Below, piece by piece: positions 7,975-16,500 of a DNA stretch of 64,000 bases. A program made the position numbers and the translations under genes. Origin of the DNA: Chroococcidiopsis thermalis PCC 7203 (lineage in GTDB: Bacteria > Cyanobacteriota > Cyanobacteriia > Cyanobacteriales > Chroococcidiopsidaceae); the NCBI RefSeq assembly GCF_000317125.1, contig NC_019695.1:3770336-3834335 (forward strand). Direction: 5' to 3'. Position 1 is the first letter of the stretch. Each line of letters opens with the position of its first letter. The notes below the pieces were generated by a model, which was not told the origin of the DNA, made no database searches, and worked only from the letters and a program-made list of their open reading frames with translations.

Positions 7975-8857
7975 AATCGACAAATTCTAAAATGTGTTGT
8001 GCTGTCATTTGTGGCTGTTCTAGATGAGGAACGTGTCCGCAATCTTGAATCCAAATCAGTTGACTTTGGGCGATCGCGCGTTTAAATCTAGAAGCATCGG
8101 TAGTACCCAAGATCCGATCGTCTTTTCCCCATAAAATTAGTGTTGGTGGTTGGATTTGGTTAAGTCTGTTTTTAAAGGAACTATATCCACCACTCTTGGT
8201 AAAAGCAATTAACGCCTGACTCCACTGAGAACATTCTAAATGCAGTGCGGCGCAGACTTGAGCGTCAATGGAAGCAAGTGTCTTATTTTTATAAGCAGCA
8301 CGACTAATACTATGACGGATTCTAGGATTTTTTAAAAACTCAGTCGCTAAACGATCTAGTGGTGGAAACATATATTTACTCATCACCGAACCACCAGCTA
8401 CTCCAGCACTATCAATTAAGACTAACTTTTGCACCGCATCTGGATATGTCAGCGTGAAATCTATGGCTGCTGCGCCTCCCATCGACGCACCCACTAAAAT
8501 TACAGGCTTTTGAATCAGAGTTTTCCAGAAATAATATAGATGAGTCTTAATCGTATCGGGAGTAATCTTAACTCCTGCAACTCTGTCGGTAAACCCAAAA
8601 CCGAATAAATCTACTGCCCAAGTTTCGTGATGAGCTGCTAATAGTGGTAATAATCGACGAAACTCTAACACGGAACTATCAAAACCGTGAATTAATAATA
8701 TGGGGATTTCTCCACTACCTTGTCTGACGTAGGTCGTTGCGATCGCTTCTGGAGATAATGGAGTGGCGATCGCCTGTTGCTGTATATTCTGAGCTAATGC
8801 GATCGATGTCGCTTCAGTGAGTTGCGTGACAAGCTGGGGAAGAAATTGGGCAAACAT
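7952..8857 (-). CDS. Alpha/beta-hydrolase fold protein
   Basis: A 301-residue soluble hydrolase. The oxyanion-hole motif is LLIHGFDSS (55-62), the nucleophile elbow is VGASMGG (Ser125), the acid is in WGKDDRIL (Asp246/247) and the base is His275 in QDCGHVPHLE, so the catalytic triad is complete. About 45 residues precede the fold. It is related to the esterase/epoxide-hydrolase/BphD-like set common in cyanobacteria; substrate unknown. It ends by overlapping the copper chaperone tail to tail, so the two may share a bidirectional termination zone. Confidence 0.88.
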   Translation of the reverse strand: MFAQFLPQLVTQLTEATSIALAQNIQQQAIATPLSPEAIATTYVRQGSGEIPILLIHGFDSSVLEFRRLLPLLAAHHETWAVDLFGFGFTDRVAGVKITPDTIKTHLYYFWKTLIQKPVILVGASMGGAAAIDFTLTYPDAVQKLVLIDSAGVAGGSVMSKYMFPPLDRLATEFLKNPRIRHSISRAAYKNKTLASIDAQVCAALHLECSQWSQALIAFTKSGGYSSFKNRLNQIQPPTLILWGKDDRILGTTDASRFKRAIAQSQLIWIQDCGHVPHLEQPQMTAQHILEFVDSTLPCDQ

Positions 8858-8902
8858 ACAAATTGTTTTCTATTTCGATCTTAAATTGTAATTCAATATT
8901 GA

Positions 8903-8926
8903 TATACTTTGTATATCCAAAGTATA
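8903..8926. promoter_or_regulatory. Inverted-repeat operator overlapping the mazEF promoter
   Basis: Arms TATACTTTG and CAAAGTATA are perfect 9-bp inverted repeats separated by six bases. They overlap a plausible promoter (TTGATA, 18 bases, TATAGC) and end 12 bp before the mazE start. This is where MazE/MazEF complexes autorepress in this family. Binding is inferred. Confidence 0.7.
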
Positions 8927-8937
8927 GCTATAAGACA

Positions 8938-9174
8938 ATGCGAAGTTCAATCGGTAAATGGGGAAATTCGCTGGGATTGAGGATACCCAGACATATTGTA
9001 GAAGAATTATCTCTGCATCCAAATGATGAAGTTGAGTGTCGCGTTGAAAAAGGTAGATTGATTGTTGAGGTCGTACACAAGCGCAAATACACCTTAGAGG
9101 AATTGCTTTCTCAAGAGATGGAACCCGAACCAGAAATCGACTGGGGTAAACCTATGGGTGAAGAAGCGTGGTAG
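8938..9174 (+). CDS. mazE: MazE/AbrB-type antitoxin
   Basis: Labile antitoxin and DNA-binding partner of the next gene. The start is set at the ATG giving MRSSIGKWGNSLGLRIPRHI (78 residues), the canonical opening of a SpoVT/AbrB swapped-hairpin domain; the longer frame upstream runs through the operator. Residues 1-45 form the DNA-binding fold (VECRVEKGRLIVEVV), and the acidic tail (LSQEMEPEPEIDWGKPMGEEAW) is the toxin-neutralising segment. It overlaps mazF by seven bases. Confidence 0.9.
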   Translation: MRSSIGKWGNSLGLRIPRHIVEELSLHPNDEVECRVEKGRLIVEVVHKRKYTLEELLSQEMEPEPEIDWGKPMGEEAW

Positions 9175-9500
9175 AAGTTCCAGCGCGAGGTACTTTCATT
9201 TGGCTGAATTTTGAACCGCAATCTGGACGCGAACAAATGGGTAGAAGACCTGCTTTAGTTGTTAGCCATACAGCTTTTAACCGCAAGCGTGGTTTTGCGT
9301 TCGTTTGTCCCATCAGTAATACTAGGCGGAAAAATCCTTTTTATATTGCGATTCCAGAAGGTTTAGCTGTAACTGGAGTCATCATGTGCGACCAATTGCG
9401 ATCGCTAGATTACCGCATCAGAAATGCAGAGTTTTTAGGTGAATGTCCTATTTCCCTACTAGAAGAAGTCTTACTCCGAATTCAACCGATCTTCTTGTAG
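9168..9500 (+). CDS. mazF: MazF-type mRNA interferase toxin
   Basis: Ribonuclease toxin of the MazF/PemK family cutting single-stranded RNA at short sequences. The 110-residue product starts at a GTG inside the mazE stop region. It contains GTFIWLNFEPQSGREQMGRRPALVVS, the conserved first beta-hairpin with the catalytic-loop Arg, and later VCPISNTRRKNPF and GVIMCDQLRSLDY, the conserved D-Q-x-R-x-x-D segment. All family landmarks are present, so it should be active. Confidence 0.9.
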   Translation: MVEVPARGTFIWLNFEPQSGREQMGRRPALVVSHTAFNRKRGFAFVCPISNTRRKNPFYIAIPEGLAVTGVIMCDQLRSLDYRIRNAEFLGECPISLLEEVLLRIQPIFL

Positions 9501-9516
9501 AGAAAACTGGATTTTT

Positions 9517-9552
9517 TGTGTATAATACACTTAGATAAACACATTATACACA
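9517..9552. promoter_or_regulatory. Inverted-repeat operator covering the -10 box of vapBC
   Basis: Perfect 10-bp arms TGTGTATAAT and ATTATACACA separated by 16 bases, ending six bases before the vapB ATG. The left arm contains a consensus -10 box (TATAAT), so occupancy would block transcription. Autorepression by the VapBC complex is the obvious inference. Confidence 0.7.
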
Positions 9553-9557
9553 TAAAA

Positions 9558-9770
9558 ATGCGAACAAATATCGAGCTTGACGATACATTAGTTGAAGAAG
9601 CCTTTCGACTTACCAACGTCCGTACTAAAAAGGAACTTTTGCATCTAGCGTTGCAAGAATTAATTCGCTCTCAGAAAAAGAAAAATCTACTCGATTTGGC
9701 TGGAAAAATTGAGTTTTACGACGATTACGATCCCAAAGCACTCAGAACAAATCGCCATGCTGCTGATTGA
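9558..9770 (+). CDS. vapB: VapB-type antitoxin
   Basis: Antitoxin and autorepressor for the PIN gene that overlaps its end. The ATG giving MRTNIELDDTLVEEAFRLT (70 residues) is chosen; it begins immediately after the operator. The sequence is the short antitoxin type that opens with a ribbon strand (RTNIELDD), then LTNVRTKKELLHLALQELI, and ends with a region binding the toxin (GKIEFYDDYDPKALRTNR). It is a different subfamily from the antitoxin 2.4 kb to the left. Confidence 0.88.
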   Translation: MRTNIELDDTLVEEAFRLTNVRTKKELLHLALQELIRSQKKKNLLDLAGKIEFYDDYDPKALRTNRHAAD

Positions 9771-10158
9771 TACATCTGTTTGGGTAAGTGTATTTCGAGA
9801 TAAAACAGGACTTGTACGCCAGCAACTTCAATCAATCATTAGCGATCGCGATGTGATTCTAACTCGTTTCAGCCAGTTAGAACTGTTACAAGGATGTCGA
9901 GACGATCGCGAGTGGAGACTACTACAAAACTATCTGCAAACCCAAGACTATGTTGAATTAGATGCTGAATCTTGGCAAGCTGCCGCACGTATATACTTTG
10001 AATTACGCAGACAAGGATTAACCGTGTGTAGTCCGATTAACTGCTGTATTGCTCAATTAGCTATAGACCATGCATTAACTCTAATTCATGACGATCGCGA
10101 CTTTGAAGTTATTAGTAGCGTGCGATCGCTGCAACAAATCCGCTTTCAGCCAAAATAG
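9757..10158 (+). CDS. vapC: VapC-type PIN-domain protein with a substituted active-site position
   Basis: 133 residues starting at the ATG inside the end of vapB (14-bp overlap). The first acidic residue is in LLIDTSVWVSVFR, the second in FSQLELLQG, and a late acidic pair in LIHDDRDFEVI. The position normally filled by the third catalytic Asp (S-P-x-D-C-x-I-A in this subfamily) reads SPINCCIAQLAID: Asn instead of Asp. Metal binding and RNase activity may be lost while complex formation and autoregulation could persist. The codon is AAC, one base from GAC, so a sequencing or recent mutation is possible. Confidence 0.85.
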   Translation: MLLIDTSVWVSVFRDKTGLVRQQLQSIISDRDVILTRFSQLELLQGCRDDREWRLLQNYLQTQDYVELDAESWQAAARIYFELRRQGLTVCSPINCCIAQLAIDHALTLIHDDRDFEVISSVRSLQQIRFQPK

Positions 10159-10226
10159 TTGAAAACTCTAGACATATTGATATATGGAGGTTATAGTAGG
10201 TTGCGGAAAGGCGCATTATCGTAACC

Positions 10227-11201
10227 ATGAGCCAATTAAGTCGGCTGACAGCCCCTAAATCGAGTTTCAACATTCAACCCCAAGAAGATATTTTGGGAAA
10301 TTTATTGGCAAATAAGCGCAGCGAAAATACTCGTCGCGCCTATGCTAAAGATTTAAAAGATTTCTTCGTCACGATGGCAGGAGTTGAACCAGATCGCAAT
10401 TTGATTGCCGAATTCCTGCAACTTTCTCGATTCAACGCCACAGCCTTAGTACTTAAATATAAGGCAGTTCTGATCGATCGCAATTTATCGGAAGCAACAA
10501 TTAACCGTCGATTAGCCGCAATAAAATCTTTAGTTAACTACGCACGTCAAATTGGGATGTGCGATTACAGTTTGGATGATATTGCAGGAGAGAAGGTAAA
10601 GGCTTATCGCGATACGAGTGGAGTGAGTTTAGAAGCGTATCGTCAGGTGTTAGATATTGTCGATCGCAACTCGCTTAAAGGCAAACGCGATTATGCGATA
10701 TTACGATTGCTGTGGGATAATGCCTTGAGACGCGGAGAATTAGTTAAAGCGAATGTAAGTGACTTCGATCCAGATAGGCGATCGCTAACTATATATGGAA
10801 AAGGTCGAGGCACTCAAGCCGAGACAGTCAGTTTATCTGAGTCTACAGTAGCAGCATTACAAGAATGGTTGTGCGAACGCGGTAAAGCTAAGCGTAACGA
10901 ACCATTATTTATTGCACTCGATCGCGCCAGTTACGGGCATCGTCTCACGGGTACTGCTATATATAAGATCGTACAGGCAATGGCAGAAACAGCAGGATTG
11001 AAAAAACGCCTCAGTCCCCACAGAGTTAGACACTCTGGAATTACAGCTGCATTGGATGCAACAGGTGGAAACGTTCGCATGGTACAGAAATTATCTCGTC
11101 ATGCCAGGTTAGATACATTAATGGTTTACGACGACAATCGCCAAAATCACCAAGCCGAAGTCACTGGATTATTAGCAGCATTGATTGAAGGAGAATCGTA
11201 G
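10227..11201 (+). CDS. XerC/D-like tyrosine recombinase
   Basis: Site-specific recombinase of 324 residues. An N-terminal SAM-like core-binding domain (SENTRRAYAKDLKDFF, residues 32-47; TINRRLAAIKSLVNYAR, 91-107) is followed by the catalytic domain with R168 (NALRRGEL), K192 (YGKGRGT), H265-x-x-R268 (SPHRVRHS), H292 (LSRHARLD) and nucleophile Y301 (LMVYDD). All catalytic residues are present. Its stop codon is supplied by the left end of a dispersed 68-bp repeat. It stands back to back with nothing but that repeat before a second, convergently oriented integrase. Likely role is mobility or resolution of the island; the target site is unknown. Confidence 0.9.
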   Translation: MSQLSRLTAPKSSFNIQPQEDILGNLLANKRSENTRRAYAKDLKDFFVTMAGVEPDRNLIAEFLQLSRFNATALVLKYKAVLIDRNLSEATINRRLAAIKSLVNYARQIGMCDYSLDDIAGEKVKAYRDTSGVSLEAYRQVLDIVDRNSLKGKRDYAILRLLWDNALRRGELVKANVSDFDPDRRSLTIYGKGRGTQAETVSLSESTVAALQEWLCERGKAKRNEPLFIALDRASYGHRLTGTAIYKIVQAMAETAGLKKRLSPHRVRHSGITAALDATGGNVRMVQKLSRHARLDTLMVYDDNRQNHQAEVTGLLAALIEGES

Positions 11202-11265
11202 GGGCGGGTTTAGCAGATAAATTAATAACTCCAACAGCAAATCTTCATTCAAAACCCGCCCGTAC
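11198..11265. repeat. GGGCGGGTTT-ended dispersed element, copy 1
   Basis: 68-bp element beginning GTAGGGGCGGGTTTAG and ending AAAACCCGCCCGTAC, so its termini are ~15-bp inverted repeats around an unrelated AT-rich middle. Copies at 24951, 37145, 48422, 52495 and 58570 share the ends but not the middle. It fills the gap between the two recombinase genes and its first bases make the stop codon of the upstream one. Confidence 0.85.
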
Positions 11266-11276
11266 AGAGGGAAAAA

Positions 11277-12428
11277 TTACCCATTAGCGTACAAATCTGG
11301 AAGCACAGAAACAGACGGAATATACTCAGCATAATCGCGATCGAGAGATTGCAGATCGCAACCAGTAATTTGAGCCACCACAGCCGGATTTACACCCGCA
11401 CTCAAACACATACAAATAAACGTGTGTCTTGTATTAGAAGGTTTGCGATATTCTACACCAGCCAACTCCAACATTTTCACCCAAGCACGGTTGCGAAAAT
11501 TGCGATCGTCAATTGGCAATCCTTCAGGACTCGGGAAGATAAGATCTTCTAGTAAATAATTTTCGGGTTTTCTAGTTTGAAGCAATAATCTAATTCTGTC
11601 ATTTAAGGGAATAGAGCGAACTTTATTTGTCTGAGGGACACCCCGACTCATAGATTCTCCAATCCAAATACTTGACATATTAGAGTTAATATGCATCCAA
11701 CGTAAAGCGATCGCCTCTGTAGTTCGTACCCCAGTTAAAAATAAAAATTCGACAAAATCGGCATAGTGTTTGTATTGAGGGTGAGTTTTGAAAGCAGCGA
11801 GAATTGCCTTAACTTCCTCTTGTGTAAATGGTTTGAGTGGTTGTTTGGGTGCTGACTCCACCTGCTTTTGTAAATCTTTCCAGGGGTTCGCTTCCACAAA
11901 ACCCTTCGTTATTCCCCAACTCCAACAAGCACTGAGTAAAATCAGCCTTTCTTTCCTGGCGCGTTCGGCGTTCTTACTCTGAAGCCAAGCATTGAATTGT
12001 TCTACATGAGTTTGTAGAATTGCGATCGCGTTTTGTGCGGCTAGTAATTTCCGCGTCTCATCCTCTCGATAGTAAAACTGGTGCAGGTATTTCAGAGTTG
12101 TCTTGTACCGATCTAAACTTCTGGGATGTAAAGACTGAGACTTATACTCCATAAACTGTTGGAATAATTCGGCACAAGTAAGAAGTTGCGCGTCATTAAC
12201 TGGTTTTTCAGCTAAGCTTTGGGGTTTGTATTTAGCCAGAGTGGTGTCAAAATTACCAGAAATCGCATCCAACTCAATTTGACGCGCCTTCAACTCTGCC
12301 AACATTCGACTCTCTTGAGTATCCGGCAATCCTAGAGATAAACAATACCGCTTTCCCGAAACTCGCCAACGCAGTCTCAACCTATCTTTAAAACTTTCTA
12401 CAACAACCGAACCTTTACTTGCCTTCAT
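11277..12428 (-). CDS. Phage-type integrase / tyrosine recombinase with altered catalytic histidines
   Basis: 383 residues. The N-terminus (SFKDRLRLRWRVSGKRYCLS, LGLPDTQESRMLAE) is an arm-type DNA-binding domain; residues ~80-180 are a core-binding domain; the catalytic domain begins near 200. R235 (LTGVRTTEAIAL) and R334 (SNTRHTF) are present and a Tyr is available in DRDYAEY (366/369). The first His of H-x-x-R is replaced by Ser331, and the later G-H position is G356-C357, so activity may be impaired. Directly upstream of its start are five composite ATACCC sites reading towards the gene, the nearest covering the ribosome-binding region. This is consistent with integrase arm sites or autoregulation. 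Confidence 0.85.
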   Translation of the reverse strand: MKASKGSVVVESFKDRLRLRWRVSGKRYCLSLGLPDTQESRMLAELKARQIELDAISGNFDTTLAKYKPQSLAEKPVNDAQLLTCAELFQQFMEYKSQSLHPRSLDRYKTTLKYLHQFYYREDETRKLLAAQNAIAILQTHVEQFNAWLQSKNAERARKERLILLSACWSWGITKGFVEANPWKDLQKQVESAPKQPLKPFTQEEVKAILAAFKTHPQYKHYADFVEFLFLTGVRTTEAIALRWMHINSNMSSIWIGESMSRGVPQTNKVRSIPLNDRIRLLLQTRKPENYLLEDLIFPSPEGLPIDDRNFRNRAWVKMLELAGVEYRKPSNTRHTFICMCLSAGVNPAVVAQITGCDLQSLDRDYAEYIPSVSVLPDLYANG

Positions 12429-12432
12429 TATT

Positions 12433-12742
12433 GGGTATTTATTTCGTGTTTTAGGTATACAAGCGAGAGGACAGGGACAACAAGCGCTAGAGAATATCAG
12501 GTATAGATTAAACTATTTGGGTATCAAAACGAGATATTCCAATGTAAAAATATTGATTGTTTAAGTTTGGGTATAAGTAGCATATTTTAGGTATTTAATT
12601 GACTGAATCTTCACTCGATCGCGTTTCAAGAGTTTTTCACCCAGGTTTGGGTATAATTCATGTATTCTAGGTATAAAACTGATTTTTTAAAATATTTAGG
12701 TATAGCATCCCAAATTTGGGTATTTTTTTGATGTAATCTAAT
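12433..12742 (-). repeat. Array of five composite ATACCY direct-repeat pairs upstream of the integrase
   Basis: Read on the minus strand, five pairs of ATACCY boxes occur with exactly 20 bp between box starts; on the plus strand the GGTAT cores start at 12434/12454, 12500/12520, 12570/12590, 12650/12670 and 12699/12719. The rightmost pair is preceded by a perfect GATTACATC at the six-base spacing seen at sites 1, 4 and 5; the second and third pairs have 7-of-9 matches. Distances between pairs vary (29-60 bp), so this is not a simple tandem repeat. It fills most of the 398-bp gap between the integrase and the DUF99 gene. Confidence 0.85.
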
Positions 12743-12826
12743 CCTGAAAATATATTGCTTTGCACATCTATATTCATTTGCATAACTGCGTTTCAATAAT
12801 TCTAGAAACGAAGTACTGCAAACCCA

Positions 12827-13411
12827 GTGAAACTAGAAACATTACTAGCACGCGATCGCACCATTCGCGTTATCGGTTTTGACGATGCGCCATTCGTGCG
12901 CCGACGCAGTAGCAGTGTCTCAATCGTCGGTGTTATTTGTGCAGAGACGCGATTTGAAGGGATGGTATGGGGAAAAGTGCGACAAGACGGCTGGAACGCT
13001 ACAGATACAATCTGTCAGTTACTTTTAGGCAAAAAATTTCTGCCTCAACTCCACATATTGCTATTAGATGGAATCGGCTTTGGTGGCTTTAACATCATCG
13101 ACTTACCCAAACTTGCAGACAAACTAAAAATTCCCTGCGTTACCGTCATGCGCCGACAACCAAACATGACAAAGATAGAAACAGCACTACAACGCTTACC
13201 CCAACCCCATCGCCGTTTAGAACTGATGCGCCGTGCGGGAAAAGTTCACGCATATCCGCCATTTTTCTTTCAAGTCTGCGGGGAAGATCCAGATGTTATC
13301 TCAGCTGTATTACAAAGATTAAGCGATCGCGGTCACGTACCAGAAGCCCTAAGATTAGCACATTTAATTGGTGCGGCAGTCGTAAAAGGAGAAAGCGGGA
13401 GTTCAGCTTAG
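12827..13411 (+). CDS. DUF99 family protein (endonuclease V-like fold)
   Basis: A 194-residue product starting at GTG. It opens with the family landmark RVIGFDDAPF, followed by VSIVGVICAETRFEGMVWG, LLLDGIGFGGFNIID and the C-terminal PEALRLAHLIGAAVVKGES. DUF99 proteins are small RNase-H-like proteins related to endonuclease V; a nucleic-acid role is inferred from the fold, no activity is established for this protein. The conserved acidic residues (GFDDAPF, LLLDGIG) are intact. It lies just beyond the right-hand repeat array of the accessory island. Confidence 0.85.
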   Translation: MKLETLLARDRTIRVIGFDDAPFVRRRSSSVSIVGVICAETRFEGMVWGKVRQDGWNATDTICQLLLGKKFLPQLHILLLDGIGFGGFNIIDLPKLADKLKIPCVTVMRRQPNMTKIETALQRLPQPHRRLELMRRAGKVHAYPPFFFQVCGEDPDVISAVLQRLSDRGHVPEALRLAHLIGAAVVKGESGSSA

Positions 13412-13551
13412 CGCCTACTCTACGAGAACGCTGCGCGTATGCGTCTTTGCGCGACACGATCTTCGATCGCCAACTTAAAAACTAGCACATTTACCGAGAG
13501 TTAAATTTCCCTACAATCGGCATGATGAGGTATGCGCTGAGATAGCTAGCC

Positions 13552-16500
13552 ATGACCTCACAACCAGAGCGAATCGAGATAAAACTAACAATACCAGCTA
13601 CACAACCCCAGTTGTTAGAAGGATTAGATCTGTGGTTGCGCCTGGGGTTGCTTTCTGAAACTCAAGTTATCCAAATTTGTCGCACTTACCTAGTTTGTGC
13701 CTTACCCCTACCTGAAGTAACTCCTCAAGCAGACTTTATTACGACAACACAAGCAGAAACACCCGTTCCAATTAGAACTCGTCCCGCACCCATACTCAGC
13801 CGGATTTTATCTTCCTTGATGGAAGAAATTAGCGTCGTGTGGCTGCTATTTCTAGGCGTGTTCATGGTAGTCGTATCCTCTGGGGTACTAGCTGCGAGTC
13901 AGTGGCAGAACTTTTCCTCAGTCGGACAATATGCCATTTTATTCGGCTACACCTTAGCATTTTGGGTTGCTTGCTGGTGGACGCGACAACGACCGAATTT
14001 GAGTTTGACAAGCAGGATTTTACAAGTCACCACCCTATCCCTAATTCCAGTTAACTTCTGGGCAATCGATGGGTTTCAACTGTGGTGGGATGGATTGGGA
14101 TTAATAGTAGGAGCGATCGCAATTTTAAGTTTATCTGCGATCGCCTGGATGTTACTGCAAGCTGCATTACCGATTAGAGTGAATACTCTTGCACTGAGTT
14201 GGCTGCAATTGGGTTGGATAATACCCGGGTTTCCCCTCATTGCTATTTATAGCGGTACGTTAGGGACAGCAGGAGTATTATGGCATCGGGTAGAAAAGCG
14301 TCAGGCAAGTTTAATTGATTTAGGGATGAATGGCGTTGTTCTGGCTATTTCCACCTTACTGCTTTTAGGTAGGGGAGTCCTACGTGCAGGCGTACCCATA
14401 GATGCAATTGGACTGGCGTTAGGGATTTGCGGCTGGGTACTTTGTTGGTTAACTCGCCGTCAGGTACAACCTCTATTGACTCGCACGGGTATCGGGTTAT
14501 TAGTATTGGGTTGGATAGTCGCTGTCAATGTCGAACCACCTTGGCAAGCGATCGCAGTTAGTATTTTAGGTATCTGGTTATTAGCAAATCGTCTGCAAAG
14601 ACTTTGGCAAGTATGGGATTTACTCGCCCTATTTTTTGTTGGATTGCAGGCTTACTGTTTGCTATGGCGGCTGATTCCCATTGCAGGGAGGCAACAAATT
14701 ATTGCCTTGGCAACCCAAATCGCCGGAGGTTATTTATTCCCAGGAGAACTCATCGGGCTAGCGCTTTTTCCTTATATTATTGTCACCTTAATTGTTGCCT
14801 CGCGCCTCCGGCGTGCCTCTCAACCAAATTTAGCTAGTTATACCGAAGGCGTGGCATTGATTTTAGGAAGCGTTCTTGCTTTATTTAGTTTATTCAATCC
14901 CTTGGTGCGATCGCTCTACTTATTAGCTTCTACTCTTACCTTAATAATTGTCCTCCGTCAGCGTCCAACTCGCGCCGCATGGTTAATTTATCTCACGCAC
15001 GTCACTGGAATATTAACTTTATATGCATGGATAGGCTGGAGTTTTCCCAATCTCAATTCTCAATTCTGGGCAGTTATTTTATTAATTGGGATGATAGCAG
15101 AATGGGGGTTTGCATGTAGGGGCGCACAGCCGTGCGCCCTTACGCATCCAATTTGGCAGCGCAGTGCGTGGTATATCGGCTTAGCCTTAGCAGGATTGAG
15201 TTATCCCCTACTCATAGAAACAAATTCATACTGGGGATTAATTTGGCTAGCCACTCCCACCTGTCTCACATTTCTCGGTAGTCGTACCATTCCTCAAGCA
15301 AGATTGGCAAGTTGGCTGAGTGTTGTTGCCTTACTTCTAGCCCAAATCCTAACTGAAGCTAGAGTAACTCCTTTATTAATAAGTACGGCAGTCGCCACCA
15401 GTTTAATGTTAGTCAATACGCAAAAATTGCGATCGCAACTTGCCGCAGCAATAACTATTGGATTTGGCTTGAGTTTTGCGGGAACTTGTCTGTGGCAAAT
15501 TTGGGGGGTTCCCCTCAATTGGTTACCAACATGGATTGGCGTTGCTTTATGGGGGTTGTGGATGTTACGGCGATTTCTCCCCACGGGAATTTATACCCCA
15601 GCATTAGACGGTTGGGCGATCGCGCTGAGTATAATTAATTTAACTTTGCTAACTTTAGGTAGGCTAGAAGTTTACCCCATACAAGATTTATACATAATTT
15701 TTGCAGCACTTATAACCACAGGAGCAATTACTTATCGTAACTGGGAACAGCCGACAAATTTAGGTTTTTATGGGATTGCTTGGGGTACAGAATTAGTAGT
15801 AGCTAGTATCGTATGGTGGAGTGTACCGTCTTTTATAAATATTGCGATCGCTAATTTAGGATTAGGACTAGCAACGCAATTAGGTGGTGATTGGTGGGTA
15901 CGTCGTTCTGCCTTACCTTACCTTTCTAGTTGGCACGTTATCTCGCTTATATATGCAGTCATAGGATTAATTTTCGCCCACTATACATTTACTGCCTACA
16001 CAGGACTTTACACGTTAGCAGCAGCATTAGTAGGAATTGGTGTTGGAAGGCGTTTACCTCTGCTCAAACCAATTACATTTATATCTGTATTTGGTATTTC
16101 CTTTGCTGCTTACGAACTTTTAATTTATCAATTGATCCAATCCAAAGGAGGGCAAGCAGGGGATGGCATAGTCTTACTATCAACCCTAGCCTGTGCGATC
16201 GCAATTATCTATCGTTTCTGTTCTCGGTGGTTGCTATTCTATTGGAGACTTACATCTCAAGAATTACTCGTAATTACCCATCTTCACTGGGGAATTGGTA
16301 GTCTTTTTTCCTTATTAGCATTAGGAGTAAATTTAAGTAATTTTGGCAGCAATCTTTGGCTAGTGGTTACAGTAGCATTAGCAGCTTATGCAGCTTGGCA
16401 AGGACGGAATCGAAATTTCTGGGTTTATTTGGGAGTCATCCAATTAACAATTGCAATTGCTCACCTCTTGAATCGAATTTTACCCCTATCTGCATTCCTG

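Noticed and set aside
5649-12742. Tn7/CAST-like transposon with multi-site ends
   Set aside because: Inverted multi-box ends fit superficially, but no TnsA/B/C, TniQ or Cas12k-type gene lies between them, and left sites are scattered between genes over 2 kb.
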